Part shown: piece after piece, positions 53,273-63,163 of the stretch
Position numbering within the stretch: the stretch's first letter is position 1
Layout: every line of letters begins with the position of its first letter
NCBI GenBank assembly: GCA_031272995.1
Contig: JAISSY010000042.1
Coordinates: 1 to 64,000, forward strand
Source: Azoarcus sp.
Lineage (GTDB): Bacteria > Pseudomonadota > Gammaproteobacteria > Burkholderiales > Rhodocyclaceae
DNA: 64,000 nucleotides
Direction: 5' to 3'
Notes under the pieces: generated by a model
What the model saw: only the letters and a program-made list of their open reading frames with translations
What the model was told of the DNA's origin: nothing
Database searches by the model: none
Position numbers and translations under genes: made by a program

Positions 53273-54755
53273 GCGTTCATTCCTTTTCCCGCTCATCGCT
53301 CTGGCGCTGGCGGTGGGCGTCGGCATCGGCTGGCGTCTTGGCGGTGGCGATGAGTCGACGGCGACGACGACGAATGCGGCGCCCGCCGAACGCAAGGTAC
53401 TGTACTGGTACGACCCGATGAAACCGGACGCGCATTTCGAACAGCCCGGCAAATCGCCTTTCATGGATATGGATCTGGTGCCGCGCTACGCCGACGAGGA
53501 AAGCGCGGGCGCGGCGGCGGAAGGCTTCGGTCTGTCGCCCGCCTTCACGCAGAACCTCGGCGTGCAACTCGGCACGGTGGAGGAAGGCACGCTGCAAGGC
53601 GCAATCGAGGCGACCGGCAACGTCGCTTTCGACGGGCACGCCGTCGCCGTGGCGCAGGCACGCACGAACGGCATCGTCGAACGCGCATGGCCGCTGGCGG
53701 TGGGCGACCGCGTGCGCGCCGGCGCCCCGCTCGCGCAAGTGCGGGTGCCGACTTGGTACGCGGCGCAACAGGAATATCTCGCCCTGCGCGACGACGCGGA
53801 ACTCGCCGCCGCCGCGCGCGCCCGTTTGCTGCAACTGGGCATGAGCGCCGAACAGATCGCCACCCTGACGCAGCGGGGCGAGGCGATGGAGGTCGTCACC
53901 ATCGTCGCGCCGCGCGCCGGCATGTTGTCGGAATTCAATCTGCGTCAGGGCATGACGGTGGCGGCCGGGCAAACGCTGGCGCGCATCAACGGCATCGAGC
54001 GAGTGTGGATCGAGGCGCGCATTCCGGAAGCCGGCGCGGCGCAACTGGTCGAGGGCGGTAAAGCGACGGCGACGCTGCCAGCCTTGCCGGGGCGGACGCT
54101 GCAAGGACGCATCGACGCCCTGATTCCCGAACTCGACGCGGCGACGCGCACCGTGCGGGCGCGCCTGACCTTTCCCAATCCGCAAGGCGTGCTCAAGCCC
54201 GGCATGTCGGCCTTCGTGCGTCTGGAGAAAGCCGGCGCCTCGCCGCCGCGCCTGCTCGTGCCGACGGAAGCGGTGCTGTCGACCGGCAAACGACAACTCG
54301 TCATCGCCTCGCCGGAGGACGGGCGCTTCGTGCCGGTGGAGGTCACGCTCGGACAGGAGGCGAACGGCAAGACGGAATTGCTCGCGGGCGAATTGCGCGC
54401 CGGCGACCGCGTCGTGGTTTCCGGCCAGTTCATGATGGATTCGGAAGCCTCGCTGCGCGGCGTGCTGGCGCGAATGCGCACGCAGGAAGGCGAACCGGCG
54501 ACGCAGGCGCAAAACCCGACGACTCATGTGACCACCGGCGTCGTGCGCGCGGTCGACGCGGAGGAAATCACTCTCGCGCACGAGCCGGTGCCGACGCTGC
54601 AATGGCCGGCCATGACCATGCCGTTCGCGCTGGCGCGCCCCGAACTGGGGCAAGGACTGCGCCCCGGGCAGAAAGTGCGCGTCCACTTTTCGCAGCGCGA
54701 CGGCGAGGCGGTCATCGAGCAGGTGGAAATCGTCGCGGCGGAGGACAAATCATGA
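53265..54755 (+). CDS. cusB: CusB-like periplasmic adaptor fused to a CusF-type domain
   Basis: Membrane fusion protein (496 residues) linking the RND pump to the outer channel. An N-terminal membrane anchor (about 6-22) is followed by a heavy-metal binding motif, [19 protein letters not shown] with MDMDLVP, near 50-75, and then the lipoyl, hairpin and beta-barrel parts. Residues about 418-496 form an added CusF-like OB domain with [16 protein letters not shown], which keeps the CusF metal ligands His, Trp, Met, Met at spacing +8, +3, +2. The gene ends in an ATGA overlap with cusA. Such fusions deliver Cu(I)/Ag(I) to the pump. Confidence 0.92.
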   Translation: MNKRSFLFPLIALALAVGVGIGWRLGGGDESTATTTNAAPAERKVLYWYDPMKPDAHFEQPGKSPFMDMDLVPRYADEESAGAAAEGFGLSPAFTQNLGVQLGTVEEGTLQGAIEATGNVAFDGHAVAVAQARTNGIVERAWPLAVGDRVRAGAPLAQVRVPTWYAAQQEYLALRDDAELAAAARARLLQLGMSAEQIATLTQRGEAMEVVTIVAPRAGMLSEFNLRQGMTVAAGQTLARINGIERVWIEARIPEAGAAQLVEGGKATATLPALPGRTLQGRIDALIPELDAATRTVRARLTFPNPQGVLKPGMSAFVRLEKAGASPPRLLVPTEAVLSTGKRQLVIASPEDGRFVPVEVTLGQEANGKTELLAGELRAGDRVVVSGQFMMDSEASLRGVLARMRTQEGEPATQAQNPTTHVTTGVVRAVDAEEITLAHEPVPTLQWPAMTMPFALARPELGQGLRPGQKVRVHFSQRDGEAVIEQVEIVAAEDKS

Positions 54756-57700
54756 TCGCCCGTCTGATTCATGCTTCGATTCGCCACCGCCTCCTCGTGT
54801 TGCTGGCGGCGGTGGCGCTGACCGTCTGGGGCGTGTGGGCGGTGCGCTCCACGCCGCTGGACGCGCTGCCGGATCTCTCCGACACGCAGGTCATCCTTCG
54901 CACCGTGTATCCGGGGCAAGCGCCGCGCATCGTCGAAGATCAGGTGAGCTATCCGCTCTCTACCGCCATGCTCTCGGTGCCGGGGGTGAAAACGGTGCGC
55001 GCCTATTCGTTTTTCGGCGCTTCCTATGTTTACGTGTTGTTCAACGACGACACCGATCTGTATTGGGCGCGTTCGCGCGTGCTGGAGTATCTGAATCAGG
55101 CGGCCGGACGCCTGCCCGCCGGGGTGACCCCGACGTTGGGGCCGGACGCCTCCGGGGTGGGCTGGATTTACGAATACGCGCTCGTCGACCGCAGCGGTCG
55201 CCACGGACAGGCGGATTTGCGCGCCCTGCAGGACTGGTTTCTCAAGTACGAACTGCAAACCGTACCCGACATCGCCGAAGTCGCCTCCATCGGCGGCATG
55301 GTCAAGCAATACCAGATCGTCCCCGACCCGGTGAAGATGGCCGCCTTCGGCATCACTGAAGCGCAAATCGCCATGGCGGTGGGGCGCGGCAATCAGGAAA
55401 CCGGCGGCGCGGCGCTGGAGATGGCGGAGACGGAATACATGGTGCGGGCGAGCGGCCTCTTGCGCGGGCTCGACGACCTGCGTGCCATTCCGCTCAAAAC
55501 CGACGCCAGCGGCATCGCCGTGCGTCTGGGCGACGTGGCGCGGGTGCAGACCGGGCCGGAGATGCGGCGCGGCATCGCCGAACTCGACGGCGAAGGCGAA
55601 GTGGCGGGCGCGGTGGTCATCCTGCGCAACGGCAAGAACGCCTACAAAGCCATCGTTGAAGTAAAGGCGCGGCTGGAGCGCCTGCGCGCGAGTCTGCCGG
55701 AAGGGGTGGAAATCGTGCCGACCTACGACCGTGGCCCGCTCATCGAAGCCACGGTCGCCAACCTGACCCACAAACTGATCGAGGAATTCATCGTCGTCGC
55801 TCTCGTCTGCGCGCTGTTCCTGTGGCATCTGCGCTCGGCGCTGGTGGCGATCGTCTCCCTGCCGCTCGGCGTGCTGGCGGCCTTCGTGGTCATGCGCTAT
55901 CAGGGCGCCGACGGGGTGAGCGCCAACATGATGTCGCTGGGCGGCATCGCCATTGCGGTCGGGGCGATGGTCGACGCGGCCATCGTCATGATCGAGAACG
56001 CCCACAAAAAGCTGGAGGCGTGGCAGGACGCGCACGAGAACGAAACGCCTGCGCCCACCGAACGCTGGCGCATCGTCGCCGAGGCCGCCGCCGCCGTGGG
56101 CCCCGCCCTCTTTTTCAGCCTGCTCATCATCACGCTCTCGTTCATTCCGGTGTTTGCCTTGCAGGCGCAAGAAGGACGGATGTTCGCGCCGCTCGCCTAC
56201 ACGAAAACCTTTTCGATGGCCGCCGCCGCCGCGCTCTCGGTGACGCTGGTGCCGGTGTTGATGGGTTACTGGATTCGCGGCCGCATTCCGTCCGAGTCGC
56301 GCAATCCCCTGAGTCGGGTGCTGGCGCGTTTCTACGGCGGCTGGCTCGACGCCGCCCTCGCCCATCCGTGGGCGACGCTCGCCATCGCGGCGCTTGCTTT
56401 TCTGAGCGCTTGGTGGCCGGCGTCGCAGTTGGGAGGCGAATTTCTCCCCTCCATCGACGAGGGCGATCTGCTCTACATGCCCACCGCGCTGCCGGGGCTG
56501 TCCGCCGGCAAAGCGGCGGAGTTGCTGCAACAAACCGACCGTCTCATCCGCCGCGTGCCGGAAGTGGCGAGCGTATTCGGCAAGGCGGGACGGGCGGACA
56601 CCGCGACCGATCCGGCGCCGCTGGAAATGTTCGAGACGACCATCCGCTTCAAGCCGCGCGAACAATGGCGCGAAGGCATGACGCCGGACAAGCTCGTGGG
56701 GGAACTGGACGCGGCGGTGCGAATTCCGGGGCTCGCCAATCTGTGGATTCCTCCCATCCGCAACCGCATCGACATGCTGGCGACCGGCATCAAAAGCCCC
56801 ATCGGCATCAAGGTGGCGGGCAGCGATCTGACCACCGTCGAGCGCGTCGCGCTGGCGATAGAGGAGGCGGTCAAAACCGTGCCCGGCGTGCGTTCGGCGT
56901 TGGCCGAGCGTCTCACCGGCGGGCGCTACGTCGACGTCGACGTGCGGCGCGAGGCGGCGGCGCGTTACGGCATGAACATCGCCGACGTGCACAACGCCGT
57001 GGCGATGCTCGTCGGCGGACGCAACATCGGCGAGACGATCGAGGGCACGGCGCGCTACCCGATCAACCTGCGGTATCCGCGCGAGTGGCGCGATTCGCTG
57101 GAATCCCTGCGTCAGATGCCGCTGGTGACGCCGCGCGGCGAACAGGTGACGCTGGCGACTCTGGCCGACGTGCGCATCGGCGACGGCCCACCGATGCTCA
57201 AGAGCGAAAACGGGCGTTTGTCGGCGTGGATCTACGTCGACGCGCGCGGCCGCGATCTGGTCGCCGTCGTACGCGACCTGCAAGCGCGCATCGCCGCCGC
57301 GGTCGAATTGCCCACCGGAGCGAGCATCGCCTATTCCGGACAGTTCGAAGCGCTGGAGCGCGCCAACGCCCGTTTGCGGCAAGTGGTGCCCGCGACCCTG
57401 CTCATCATCTTTCTTCTCTTGCATCTCACCTTCGGGCGCTTCGACGAAGCTCTGCTCATCATGGCGAGCCTGCCGCTGTCGCTGGTGGGCGGCGTGTGGT
57501 TCCTGCACCTCATGGGCTATCACCTCTCGATTGCCACCGGGGTCGGTTTCATCGCCCTTGCCGGCGTAGCGGCGGAGTTCGGCGTCGTGATGCTCATCTA
57601 TCTGAAAGAAGCGCTCGCCAAAACGCCGGATTGGCAAAGCCGCCCGGAGCGCGAGGCCATCCTGCTCGCCGCCATTCGCGCCGGCGCGATCCAGCGCATT

Positions 57701-57937
57701 CGTCCCAAGGCGATGACGGTCGCCGTCATCGTCGCCGGCCTGATGCCCATTTTCCTTGGGCAAGGCGCCGGCTCGGAAATCATGCGGCGCATCGCCGCCC
57801 CCATGGTCGGCGGCATGCTTTCCGCACCGCTTTTTTCCCTGTTCGTCATTCCGGTGCTCTACCTGCTCTTGCGCCGCCGCGAAGCGAACCGGATTTCTTC
57901 CCGTCAACCCTCGATTCACGCAAGGAGTACGACATGA
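54752..57937 (+). CDS. cusA: heavy-metal efflux RND transporter CusA-like
   Basis: Inner membrane RND pump of the HME subfamily (1061 residues, about 12 helices) driven by protons. N-terminal signatures are [12 protein letters not shown] and VEDQVSYPL; the proton-relay helix is [18 protein letters not shown] (about 407-424). Similarity of the operon points to Cu(I)/Ag(I), but I could not verify the substrate Met triad. ATG 54752 overlaps the cusB stop. The end overlaps the cusF start by 4 bases (ATGA). Confidence 0.94.
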   Translation: MIARLIHASIRHRLLVLLAAVALTVWGVWAVRSTPLDALPDLSDTQVILRTVYPGQAPRIVEDQVSYPLSTAMLSVPGVKTVRAYSFFGASYVYVLFNDDTDLYWARSRVLEYLNQAAGRLPAGVTPTLGPDASGVGWIYEYALVDRSGRHGQADLRALQDWFLKYELQTVPDIAEVASIGGMVKQYQIVPDPVKMAAFGITEAQIAMAVGRGNQETGGAALEMAETEYMVRASGLLRGLDDLRAIPLKTDASGIAVRLGDVARVQTGPEMRRGIAELDGEGEVAGAVVILRNGKNAYKAIVEVKARLERLRASLPEGVEIVPTYDRGPLIEATVANLTHKLIEEFIVVALVCALFLWHLRSALVAIVSLPLGVLAAFVVMRYQGADGVSANMMSLGGIAIAVGAMVDAAIVMIENAHKKLEAWQDAHENETPAPTERWRIVAEAAAAVGPALFFSLLIITLSFIPVFALQAQEGRMFAPLAYTKTFSMAAAAALSVTLVPVLMGYWIRGRIPSESRNPLSRVLARFYGGWLDAALAHPWATLAIAALAFLSAWWPASQLGGEFLPSIDEGDLLYMPTALPGLSAGKAAELLQQTDRLIRRVPEVASVFGKAGRADTATDPAPLEMFETTIRFKPREQWREGMTPDKLVGELDAAVRIPGLANLWIPPIRNRIDMLATGIKSPIGIKVAGSDLTTVERVALAIEEAVKTVPGVRSALAERLTGGRYVDVDVRREAAARYGMNIADVHNAVAMLVGGRNIGETIEGTARYPINLRYPREWRDSLESLRQMPLVTPRGEQVTLATLADVRIGDGPPMLKSENGRLSAWIYVDARGRDLVAVVRDLQARIAAAVELPTGASIAYSGQFEALERANARLRQVVPATLLIIFLLLHLTFGRFDEALLIMASLPLSLVGGVWFLHLMGYHLSIATGVGFIALAGVAAEFGVVMLIYLKEALAKTPDWQSRPEREAILLAAIRAGAIQRIRPKAMTVAVIVAGLMPIFLGQGAGSEIMRRIAAPMVGGMLSAPLFSLFVIPVLYLLLRRREANRISSRQPSIHARSTT

Positions 57938-58281
57938 CCCCACACCCGAATCCCGCCCGCCAAACCCTGCGTCGCGTCGCCCTCGCCCTGTGCCTGAGCG
58001 CGCTCGCCCCCGTCGCTTTGGCGCAGCACGATCATCACGCACCCACCGTCGACGCCGCGTCGCAAGGCGTGTTGGCGAGCGGGGAAGGCGTCGTCAAGAA
58101 AATCGACGCGGGCAAGAATCGAATCACCGTGGCGCACGAACCCATCGCCAAGCTCTCCTGGCCCGCGATGACCATGCCGTTCAAAGTGCGCGACCCGGCT
58201 TTGCTGCGCGACTTGAAGGTTGGCGAGCGGATCGGCTTCGATCTGGAGGACGAGGGCACCATTTCCGCCATTCGGCGGTAG
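57934..58281 (+). CDS. cusF: CusF-like periplasmic Cu/Ag-binding protein
   Basis: Small periplasmic metallochaperone (115 residues). A signal peptide (1-30, ending PVALA) is followed by a His-rich start HDHH at 32-35 and an OB-fold domain with H68, W76, M79 and M81, exactly the ligand spacing of E. coli CusF (H36, W44, M47, M49). The core SWPAMTMPF is almost identical to that in the C-terminal domain of the adjacent adaptor, suggesting duplication. It closes the efflux operon. Confidence 0.93.
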   Translation: MTPHPNPARQTLRRVALALCLSALAPVALAQHDHHAPTVDAASQGVLASGEGVVKKIDAGKNRITVAHEPIAKLSWPAMTMPFKVRDPALLRDLKVGERIGFDLEDEGTISAIRR

Positions 58282-58292
58282 TCGCCACCACC

Positions 58293-58589
58293 TCACGCCA
58301 TCGCTGCCCGCAGCCGCTCCGCGCGCCCTTCCCCCGCTGCGATGCGCACGCGCTTGGCGCGGGAGGTTTCGCCGCTGACCAGCGTCACCGCCGATTTCGG
58401 CGCGGCGCAGATTTCCGCGAGGTACGCGCACAGGGCGGCGTTGGCTTTGCCGTCTACGGGCGGCGCGGCCAGACGCAGTTTGGCGGCTTCGCCGTAAAGT
58501 CCTGCGAAGCCGGTGCGTTTGGCGCCGGGTTGCACGTGCAGGGTGAGGAGCAGGCTGCCGTCGGCGGCTTGCTGGAGCCAGTCGGGCAT
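58293..58589 (-). CDS. yggU: YggU/DUF167 family protein
   Basis: Small conserved protein (98 residues) of unknown function with the family motifs HVQPGAKRT, KLRLAAPPVDGKANAAL and SGETSRAKRVRI. It lies 6 bases after yggT in the minus-strand yggS-proC-yggT-yggU group, a widely conserved order. Confidence 0.92.
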   Translation of the reverse strand: MPDWLQQAADGSLLLTLHVQPGAKRTGFAGLYGEAAKLRLAAPPVDGKANAALCAYLAEICAAPKSAVTLVSGETSRAKRVRIAAGEGRAERLRAAMA

Positions 58590-58595
58590 GACGAC

Positions 58596-59150
58596 TCAGG
58601 TCAGCAGCATGCGCGGCAACTCGTCGACGACCCGCAGCAGGATTTGCAGAATCAGCAGCAGGACGAGCGGCGAGAAGTCGATGCCGCCCAGAGGCGGAAT
58701 GAGACGGCGGAACGGGGCGAGCAAGGGGCGCGACAGGCTGTCGAACACCGCCGCCATCGGCGAGTGCGCCGCGACCCACGACAGCACCACGGCGACGAGG
58801 ATGACGCCGAAAACGAGCCAGATCGCCATGCGCAACAGGCCGACGAGACCGACCACCGGGGTGTAGACGAGCAACATGCTCGCCGGCGCGCCGGCGATGG
58901 CGAGGTCGAGCGCGGCGTTGACCAACTGCGTCAACAGCGCCGCGATGAGGCTCGCCATGTCCAGCCCGAACAGGCCGGGAATGAAGCGCCGCAACGGCGT
59001 CACCGCCCAATCGGTGGCGACGACGACGAATTGTCCAATCGGGTTGCGGAAGGAAACCCGCGCCCATTGCATGAAGAACCGCGCCAGAAAAGCGAGGGTG
59101 AGCAACCCGAACACGGTGTCGGTGATGATGCGCAGGATGTCCGCAAACAT
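58596..59150 (-). CDS. yggT: YggT family membrane protein
   Basis: Inner membrane protein (184 residues) with two YGGT repeats, each a pair of hydrophobic segments carrying WARVSFRNPIGQFVV-like and DSLSRPLLAPFRRLIPPLGGIDFSP signatures. It has been linked to osmotic tolerance and cell-division clusters in other bacteria; its molecular role is unknown. It follows proC by 27 bases. Confidence 0.92.
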   Translation of the reverse strand: MFADILRIITDTVFGLLTLAFLARFFMQWARVSFRNPIGQFVVVATDWAVTPLRRFIPGLFGLDMASLIAALLTQLVNAALDLAIAGAPASMLLVYTPVVGLVGLLRMAIWLVFGVILVAVVLSWVAAHSPMAAVFDSLSRPLLAPFRRLIPPLGGIDFSPLVLLLILQILLRVVDELPRMLLT

Positions 59151-59177
59151 GTCGTTTCGTTCCTTTGGTCAGGTCAA

Positions 59178-60002
59178 TTATTTGCCGAACTGCTCGCCCA
59201 TTTCGCGGCTGCGTGCCGCGCAGGCGGCGACTGCGGCGACGACGGCGTCGAACCAGCCGCGCTCGGCGAGCACCGCGAGCGCGGCGGCGGTGGTGCCGCC
59301 CTTGGAGGTGACTTTCTCGCGCAACACGGCGGGCGAATCATCGGATGTCGCCGCCAGTTTGGCGGCGCCGAGCACGGTGCCGAGCGCGAGGGCGCGGGCG
59401 CTTTGGGCGTCCAGCCCTTGCGCGCGTCCCCCCGCTTCCAGCGCCTCGATGAAGTGGAAAACGTAGGCCGGGCCGCTGCCGGAGACGCCGGTGACGGCGT
59501 CGAGCTTGTCCTCCGTCTCCACCCAAACCGTGCTGCCGACGGCGGCGAGCAGCCGCGTCGCCAATTCGCGTCCGGCGGCGTCGACGGCGGGCGCGGCGTA
59601 GAGACCAAGCACGCCCTCGCCAATCAAGGCCGGGGTGTTGGGCATACAGCGCACCAGCCGCGCGTAGGGCGCGCCGCTGCCGCCGAGCCAGCGCCCGATG
59701 TCGGCCAGTTGCAAGCCGGCGGCGATGCTAATGACCAATGCGCCCTGCAACGCGCCCGCGAACGGCGCCAGCGCCGCCTTCATCTGCTGCGGCTTCACCG
59801 CCAGCACCAGCACGTCGGCGGAGAACGTCGCAGCGTCGGGCGCGGCGCTCGTCGCCACGCCGAACTTCGCCTGCAGACGCTCGCGCGCAGCAGGGTCGAT
59901 TTCGACGACGCGAATGTCGGCAGCGGCGGCGACGCCGCTTTCGATCATGCCGCCAATCAGGGCGGTGGCCATGTTGCCGCCGCCAAAGAAAGCAATCTTC
60001 AT
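59178..60002 (-). CDS. proC: pyrroline-5-carboxylate reductase
   Basis: Final enzyme of proline synthesis. The 274-residue protein has the NAD(P)-binding start MKIAFFGGGNMATALIGGM, the central LVLAVKPQQM, and the C-terminal dimer helix motif DAVTGVSGSGPAYVFHFIEA. ATG 60002 gives the family N-terminus. It lies between yggS and yggT. Confidence 0.96.
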   Translation of the reverse strand: MKIAFFGGGNMATALIGGMIESGVAAAADIRVVEIDPAARERLQAKFGVATSAAPDAATFSADVLVLAVKPQQMKAALAPFAGALQGALVISIAAGLQLADIGRWLGGSGAPYARLVRCMPNTPALIGEGVLGLYAAPAVDAAGRELATRLLAAVGSTVWVETEDKLDAVTGVSGSGPAYVFHFIEALEAGGRAQGLDAQSARALALGTVLGAAKLAATSDDSPAVLREKVTSKGGTTAAALAVLAERGWFDAVVAAVAACAARSREMGEQFGK

Positions 60003-60033
60003 GCGCCTCTGTTTCCTTGGTTGAAAAAACGTT

Positions 60034-60735
60034 TCATGCCGTGGCGAGCGGCTTGACGCGCTCGCCGAAAATCGCCGTGCCGACGCGCACGATGGTCGCG
60101 CCTTCGGCAATGGCCAAATCGAAATCGTGCGACATGCCCATCGACAGGGTGTCCAGCGCCAGCCCCTCCGCCGCCAGTTGGTCGCGCAACTGACGCAACA
60201 ACGCGAAACGCCGCCGCAACAAGGCTTCGTCGCCGGTCGGCTCAGGTATGCACATCAAACCGCGCAGGGTCAGACGCGGCAGCGCCGCCACCTGCCGCGC
60301 CAGCGTCGCTGCTTCCTGCGGCGCAACACCGCTTTTACTCGCTTCGCCGCTCACGTTTACTTGCAAACACACCTGCAAGGGCGGTTGGTTTTCGCCGCGC
60401 TGGTTGGAGAGTCGCTCGGCGATTTTCAGCCGGTCAACACTGTGCACCCAATCGAACGACTCGGCCACGAGGCGCGTCTTGTTGGCCTGCAACGGGCCGA
60501 TGAAATGCCATTCCAGATTCAGGGGCGCCAACGCGGCGATTTTCTCCGCCGCTTCCTGCACGTAGTTCTCGCCAAAGGCGCGCTGCCCGGCCAGATGCGC
60601 CTCGCGCACGCTGGCGGCGGGCCACGTCTTGCTGACCGCCAACAGCTTCACCGTCGCCGGGTCGCGCCCGGCGGCGCGGGCTGCGGCGGCGACGCGCGCG
60701 ACAACGGTCTGCAAATTGGTACTAATTGGCGGCAT
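60034..60735 (-). CDS. yggS: YggS family PLP homeostasis protein
   Basis: PLP-binding TIM-barrel protein (233 residues; PLPBP family) that buffers pyridoxal phosphate rather than acting as an enzyme. The PLP lysine is K36 in LLAVSKTWP; FGENYVQEA, WHFIGPLQANKTR and SMGMSHDFDLAI are family motifs. ATG 60735 fits the family; the open frame continues far upstream only as a shadow of pilT. It is divergent from pilT, a common yggS-pilT arrangement. Confidence 0.95.
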   Translation of the reverse strand: MPPISTNLQTVVARVAAAARAAGRDPATVKLLAVSKTWPAASVREAHLAGQRAFGENYVQEAAEKIAALAPLNLEWHFIGPLQANKTRLVAESFDWVHSVDRLKIAERLSNQRGENQPPLQVCLQVNVSGEASKSGVAPQEAATLARQVAALPRLTLRGLMCIPEPTGDEALLRRRFALLRQLRDQLAAEGLALDTLSMGMSHDFDLAIAEGATIVRVGTAIFGERVKPLATA

Positions 60736-60840
60736 GACCCCGAAATTTTTGCTATGAATGTTCGCTACGGCGGGATGGCAGTATACACCGGCGCAATCCA
60801 GCGCCCCGCGCGACCTTTTCGAGCACGAACGAATCAAACC

Positions 60841-61884
60841 ATGGACATAACCGAACTGTTGGCCTTCGCGGTCAAGAATCAGGCATCCGACCTGCACCTT
60901 TCCGCCGGGATGCCGCCGATGATCCGCGTCAACGGCGACGTGCGCAAAATCAACCTGCCGCCGATGGAGCACAAGGACGTGCACGCGCTGGTCTACGACA
61001 TCATGAACGACCGCCAGCGCAAACAATACGAAGAAGTGCTGGAAGTCGACTTTTCCTTCTCCATCCCCAATCTGGCGCGTTTCCGGGTCAACGCCTTCAA
61101 TCAGGAACGCGGCGCGGCGGTGGCCTTCCGCACCATTCCGAGCAAGGTGCTCTCGCTCGAAGCCCTGAACTGTCCGAAGATTTTCTACGACATCGTCGAT
61201 CAACCGCGCGGCATCGTGCTGGTCACCGGCCCGACCGGCTCCGGCAAATCGACGACGCTGGCGGCGATGATCGACCACATCAACGACAACGCTTTCGCCC
61301 ACATCCTCACCGTCGAAGACCCGATTGAATTCGTGCATGAGCCGAAACGTTGCCTCATCAACCAGCGCGAAGTGTTCCGCGACACGCTCTCCTTCAACAA
61401 CGCGCTGCGTTCGGCATTGCGCGAAGACCCGGACGTGATTCTCGTCGGCGAATTGCGCGACCTCGAAACCATCCGCCTCGCGCTCACCGCCGCCGAAACC
61501 GGCCACCTTGTTTTCGGCACCCTGCACACCTCGTCGGCGGCCAAGACCGTCGACCGTATCGTCGACGTCTTCCCCGCCGCCGAAAAGGAAATGGTGCGGT
61601 CGATGTTGTCGGAATCGCTGCGCGCGGTGATTTCGCAGACGCTGCTGAAAACCAAGGACGGTTCGGGTCGCGTCGCCGCGCACGAAATTCTCATCGGCAC
61701 CCCCGCCATCCGCAATCTGATTCGCGAAAACAAGGTGGCGCAAATGTATTCGTCCATCCAGACCGGGCAAAACCACGGCATGCAAACGCTCGACCAGTGT
61801 CTGGCCGACCTCGTGCGCCGCAACGTCGTCGCCGCGCCGGAAGCGCGCGCCTACGCGCAGAACAAGGACAATTTCGCCGCCTGA
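60841..61884 (+). CDS. pilT: type IV pilus retraction ATPase PilT
   Basis: Hexameric motor that depolymerises type IV pili. The 347-residue protein has Walker A GPTGSGKST at 130-138, an Asp box in TVEDPIEFVH, a His box GHLVFGTLHTSSA and the AIRNLIREN motif required for retraction near the C-terminus. It is divergent from yggS (105 bases apart) and followed by pilU, far from the pilG-chpA cluster. Confidence 0.97.
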   Translation: MDITELLAFAVKNQASDLHLSAGMPPMIRVNGDVRKINLPPMEHKDVHALVYDIMNDRQRKQYEEVLEVDFSFSIPNLARFRVNAFNQERGAAVAFRTIPSKVLSLEALNCPKIFYDIVDQPRGIVLVTGPTGSGKSTTLAAMIDHINDNAFAHILTVEDPIEFVHEPKRCLINQREVFRDTLSFNNALRSALREDPDVILVGELRDLETIRLALTAAETGHLVFGTLHTSSAAKTVDRIVDVFPAAEKEMVRSMLSESLRAVISQTLLKTKDGSGRVAAHEILIGTPAIRNLIRENKVAQMYSSIQTGQNHGMQTLDQCLADLVRRNVVAAPEARAYAQNKDNFAA

Positions 61885-61928
61885 CCCGGCAGCGAAAACA
61901 AACAACGACATCTTCGGGGAGAGGCGCC

Positions 61929-63065
61929 ATGGAACGAGATCAGGCACTCAAATTCATGCACGACCTGCTGCGCCTGATGCTGCAGAAGAACGGTTCCGAC
62001 TTGCTCATCACCGCAGGTTTCCCGCCCGCGATCAAGATCGACGGTCGCGTGGTGCCGCAATCGAACCAGCCGCTGTCGCCCGCGCACACCGCGGAACTGG
62101 CGCGCGCGGTGATGAACGACAAGCAGGCCGCCGAGTTCGAGGCTTCCAAGGAGTGCAATTTCGCCATCTCCCCGGCGGGCATCGGCCGCTTTCGCGCCAA
62201 CGCCTTCGTGCAGCAGGGTCGCGTCGGACTCGTGCTGCGCACCATTTCCAACAAGATTCCGACGCTGGAAGAACTGCGCCTGCCCCCGATACTTCAGGAA
62301 GTCGCCATGACCAAGCGCGGTCTGGTGATTTTCGTCGGCGGCACCGGCACCGGCAAAACCACCTCGCTCGCCGCGATGGTCGATTACCGCAACGAGAATT
62401 CCTACGGCCACATCATCACCGTCGAAGACCCCATCGAATACATCCACGCGCACAAGAACTGCATCGTCGAACAGCGCGAAGTGGGCATCGACACTGACTC
62501 GTGGGAAGCCGCGCTCAAAAACACCTTGCGGCAAGCGCCCGACGTCATCCTGATGGGCGAAATCCGTGACCGCGAAACCATGGACTACGCCATCGCCTTC
62601 GCCGAAACCGGCCACCTCGCGCTGGCGACGCTGCACGCCAACAGCACCAATCAGGCCATCGACCGCATCGTCAATTTCTTCCCCGAACAGCGCCGCCAGC
62701 AACTGCTGATGGATTTATCGCTCAACGTCCGCGCCATGATTTCGCAGCGTCTGCTGCCGATAAAGGACAAAAAGGGGCGCGTGCCCGCAGTCGAAATCAT
62801 GCTCACCTCGCCCCTGATTTCCGACCTCATCTTCAAGGGCGACATCCCCGAAATCCGCGAAGTGATGAAGCGTTCGCGCGAACTGGGAATGCAGACCTTC
62901 GACCAGTCGCTGTTCGACCTCTACGAAGAAGAACTCATCACCTACGAAGACGCCCTGCGCAACGCCGATTCGGTCAACGACCTGCGCCTGCAAATCAAGC
63001 TGAACAGCAAACACAGCAAGCCGGGCGAATTGAATCAGAGCATCAAGGAGTTGGGGGTGGTTTAG
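61929..63065 (+). CDS. pilU: PilT-like accessory retraction ATPase PilU
   Basis: PilT paralogue (378 residues) that assists retraction under load. Walker A GGTGTGKT is at 137-144, with TVEDPIEYIHAHKN, GHLALATLHANS and a long C-terminal tail typical of PilU. The ATG follows pilT by 44 bases, behind a GGGGAGAGG-like ribosome site. Confidence 0.96.
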   Translation: MERDQALKFMHDLLRLMLQKNGSDLLITAGFPPAIKIDGRVVPQSNQPLSPAHTAELARAVMNDKQAAEFEASKECNFAISPAGIGRFRANAFVQQGRVGLVLRTISNKIPTLEELRLPPILQEVAMTKRGLVIFVGGTGTGKTTSLAAMVDYRNENSYGHIITVEDPIEYIHAHKNCIVEQREVGIDTDSWEAALKNTLRQAPDVILMGEIRDRETMDYAIAFAETGHLALATLHANSTNQAIDRIVNFFPEQRRQQLLMDLSLNVRAMISQRLLPIKDKKGRVPAVEIMLTSPLISDLIFKGDIPEIREVMKRSRELGMQTFDQSLFDLYEEELITYEDALRNADSVNDLRLQIKLNSKHSKPGELNQSIKELGVV

Positions 63066-63113
63066 CGTTCCGCCCGATTGGGGCGACGGCCAAACTCGAT
63101 GCCAATGGTTTTT

Positions 63114-63142
63114 TTGGCAGGGATATGCTAAAAGGGTCATAT
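63114..63142 (+). promoter_or_regulatory. possible promoter of the BRO-N gene
   Basis: TTGGCA (63114-63119), a 17-base spacer and TCATAT (63137-63142) lie in the 98-base gap after pilU. The -10 match is weak. Confidence 0.25.
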
Positions 63143-63163
63143 TCGGCATTCGAGGCAATAAAA

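Noticed and set aside
54524-58042. 1172-codon minus-strand open frame opposite cusA
   Set aside because: Shadow of the RND pump gene; the translation is His/Arg/Gln-rich and unlike any protein family.
60736-61947. Apparent 400-residue extension of YggS on the minus strand
   Set aside because: The extension is antisense to pilT and has no domain; YggS has its normal length from ATG 60735.
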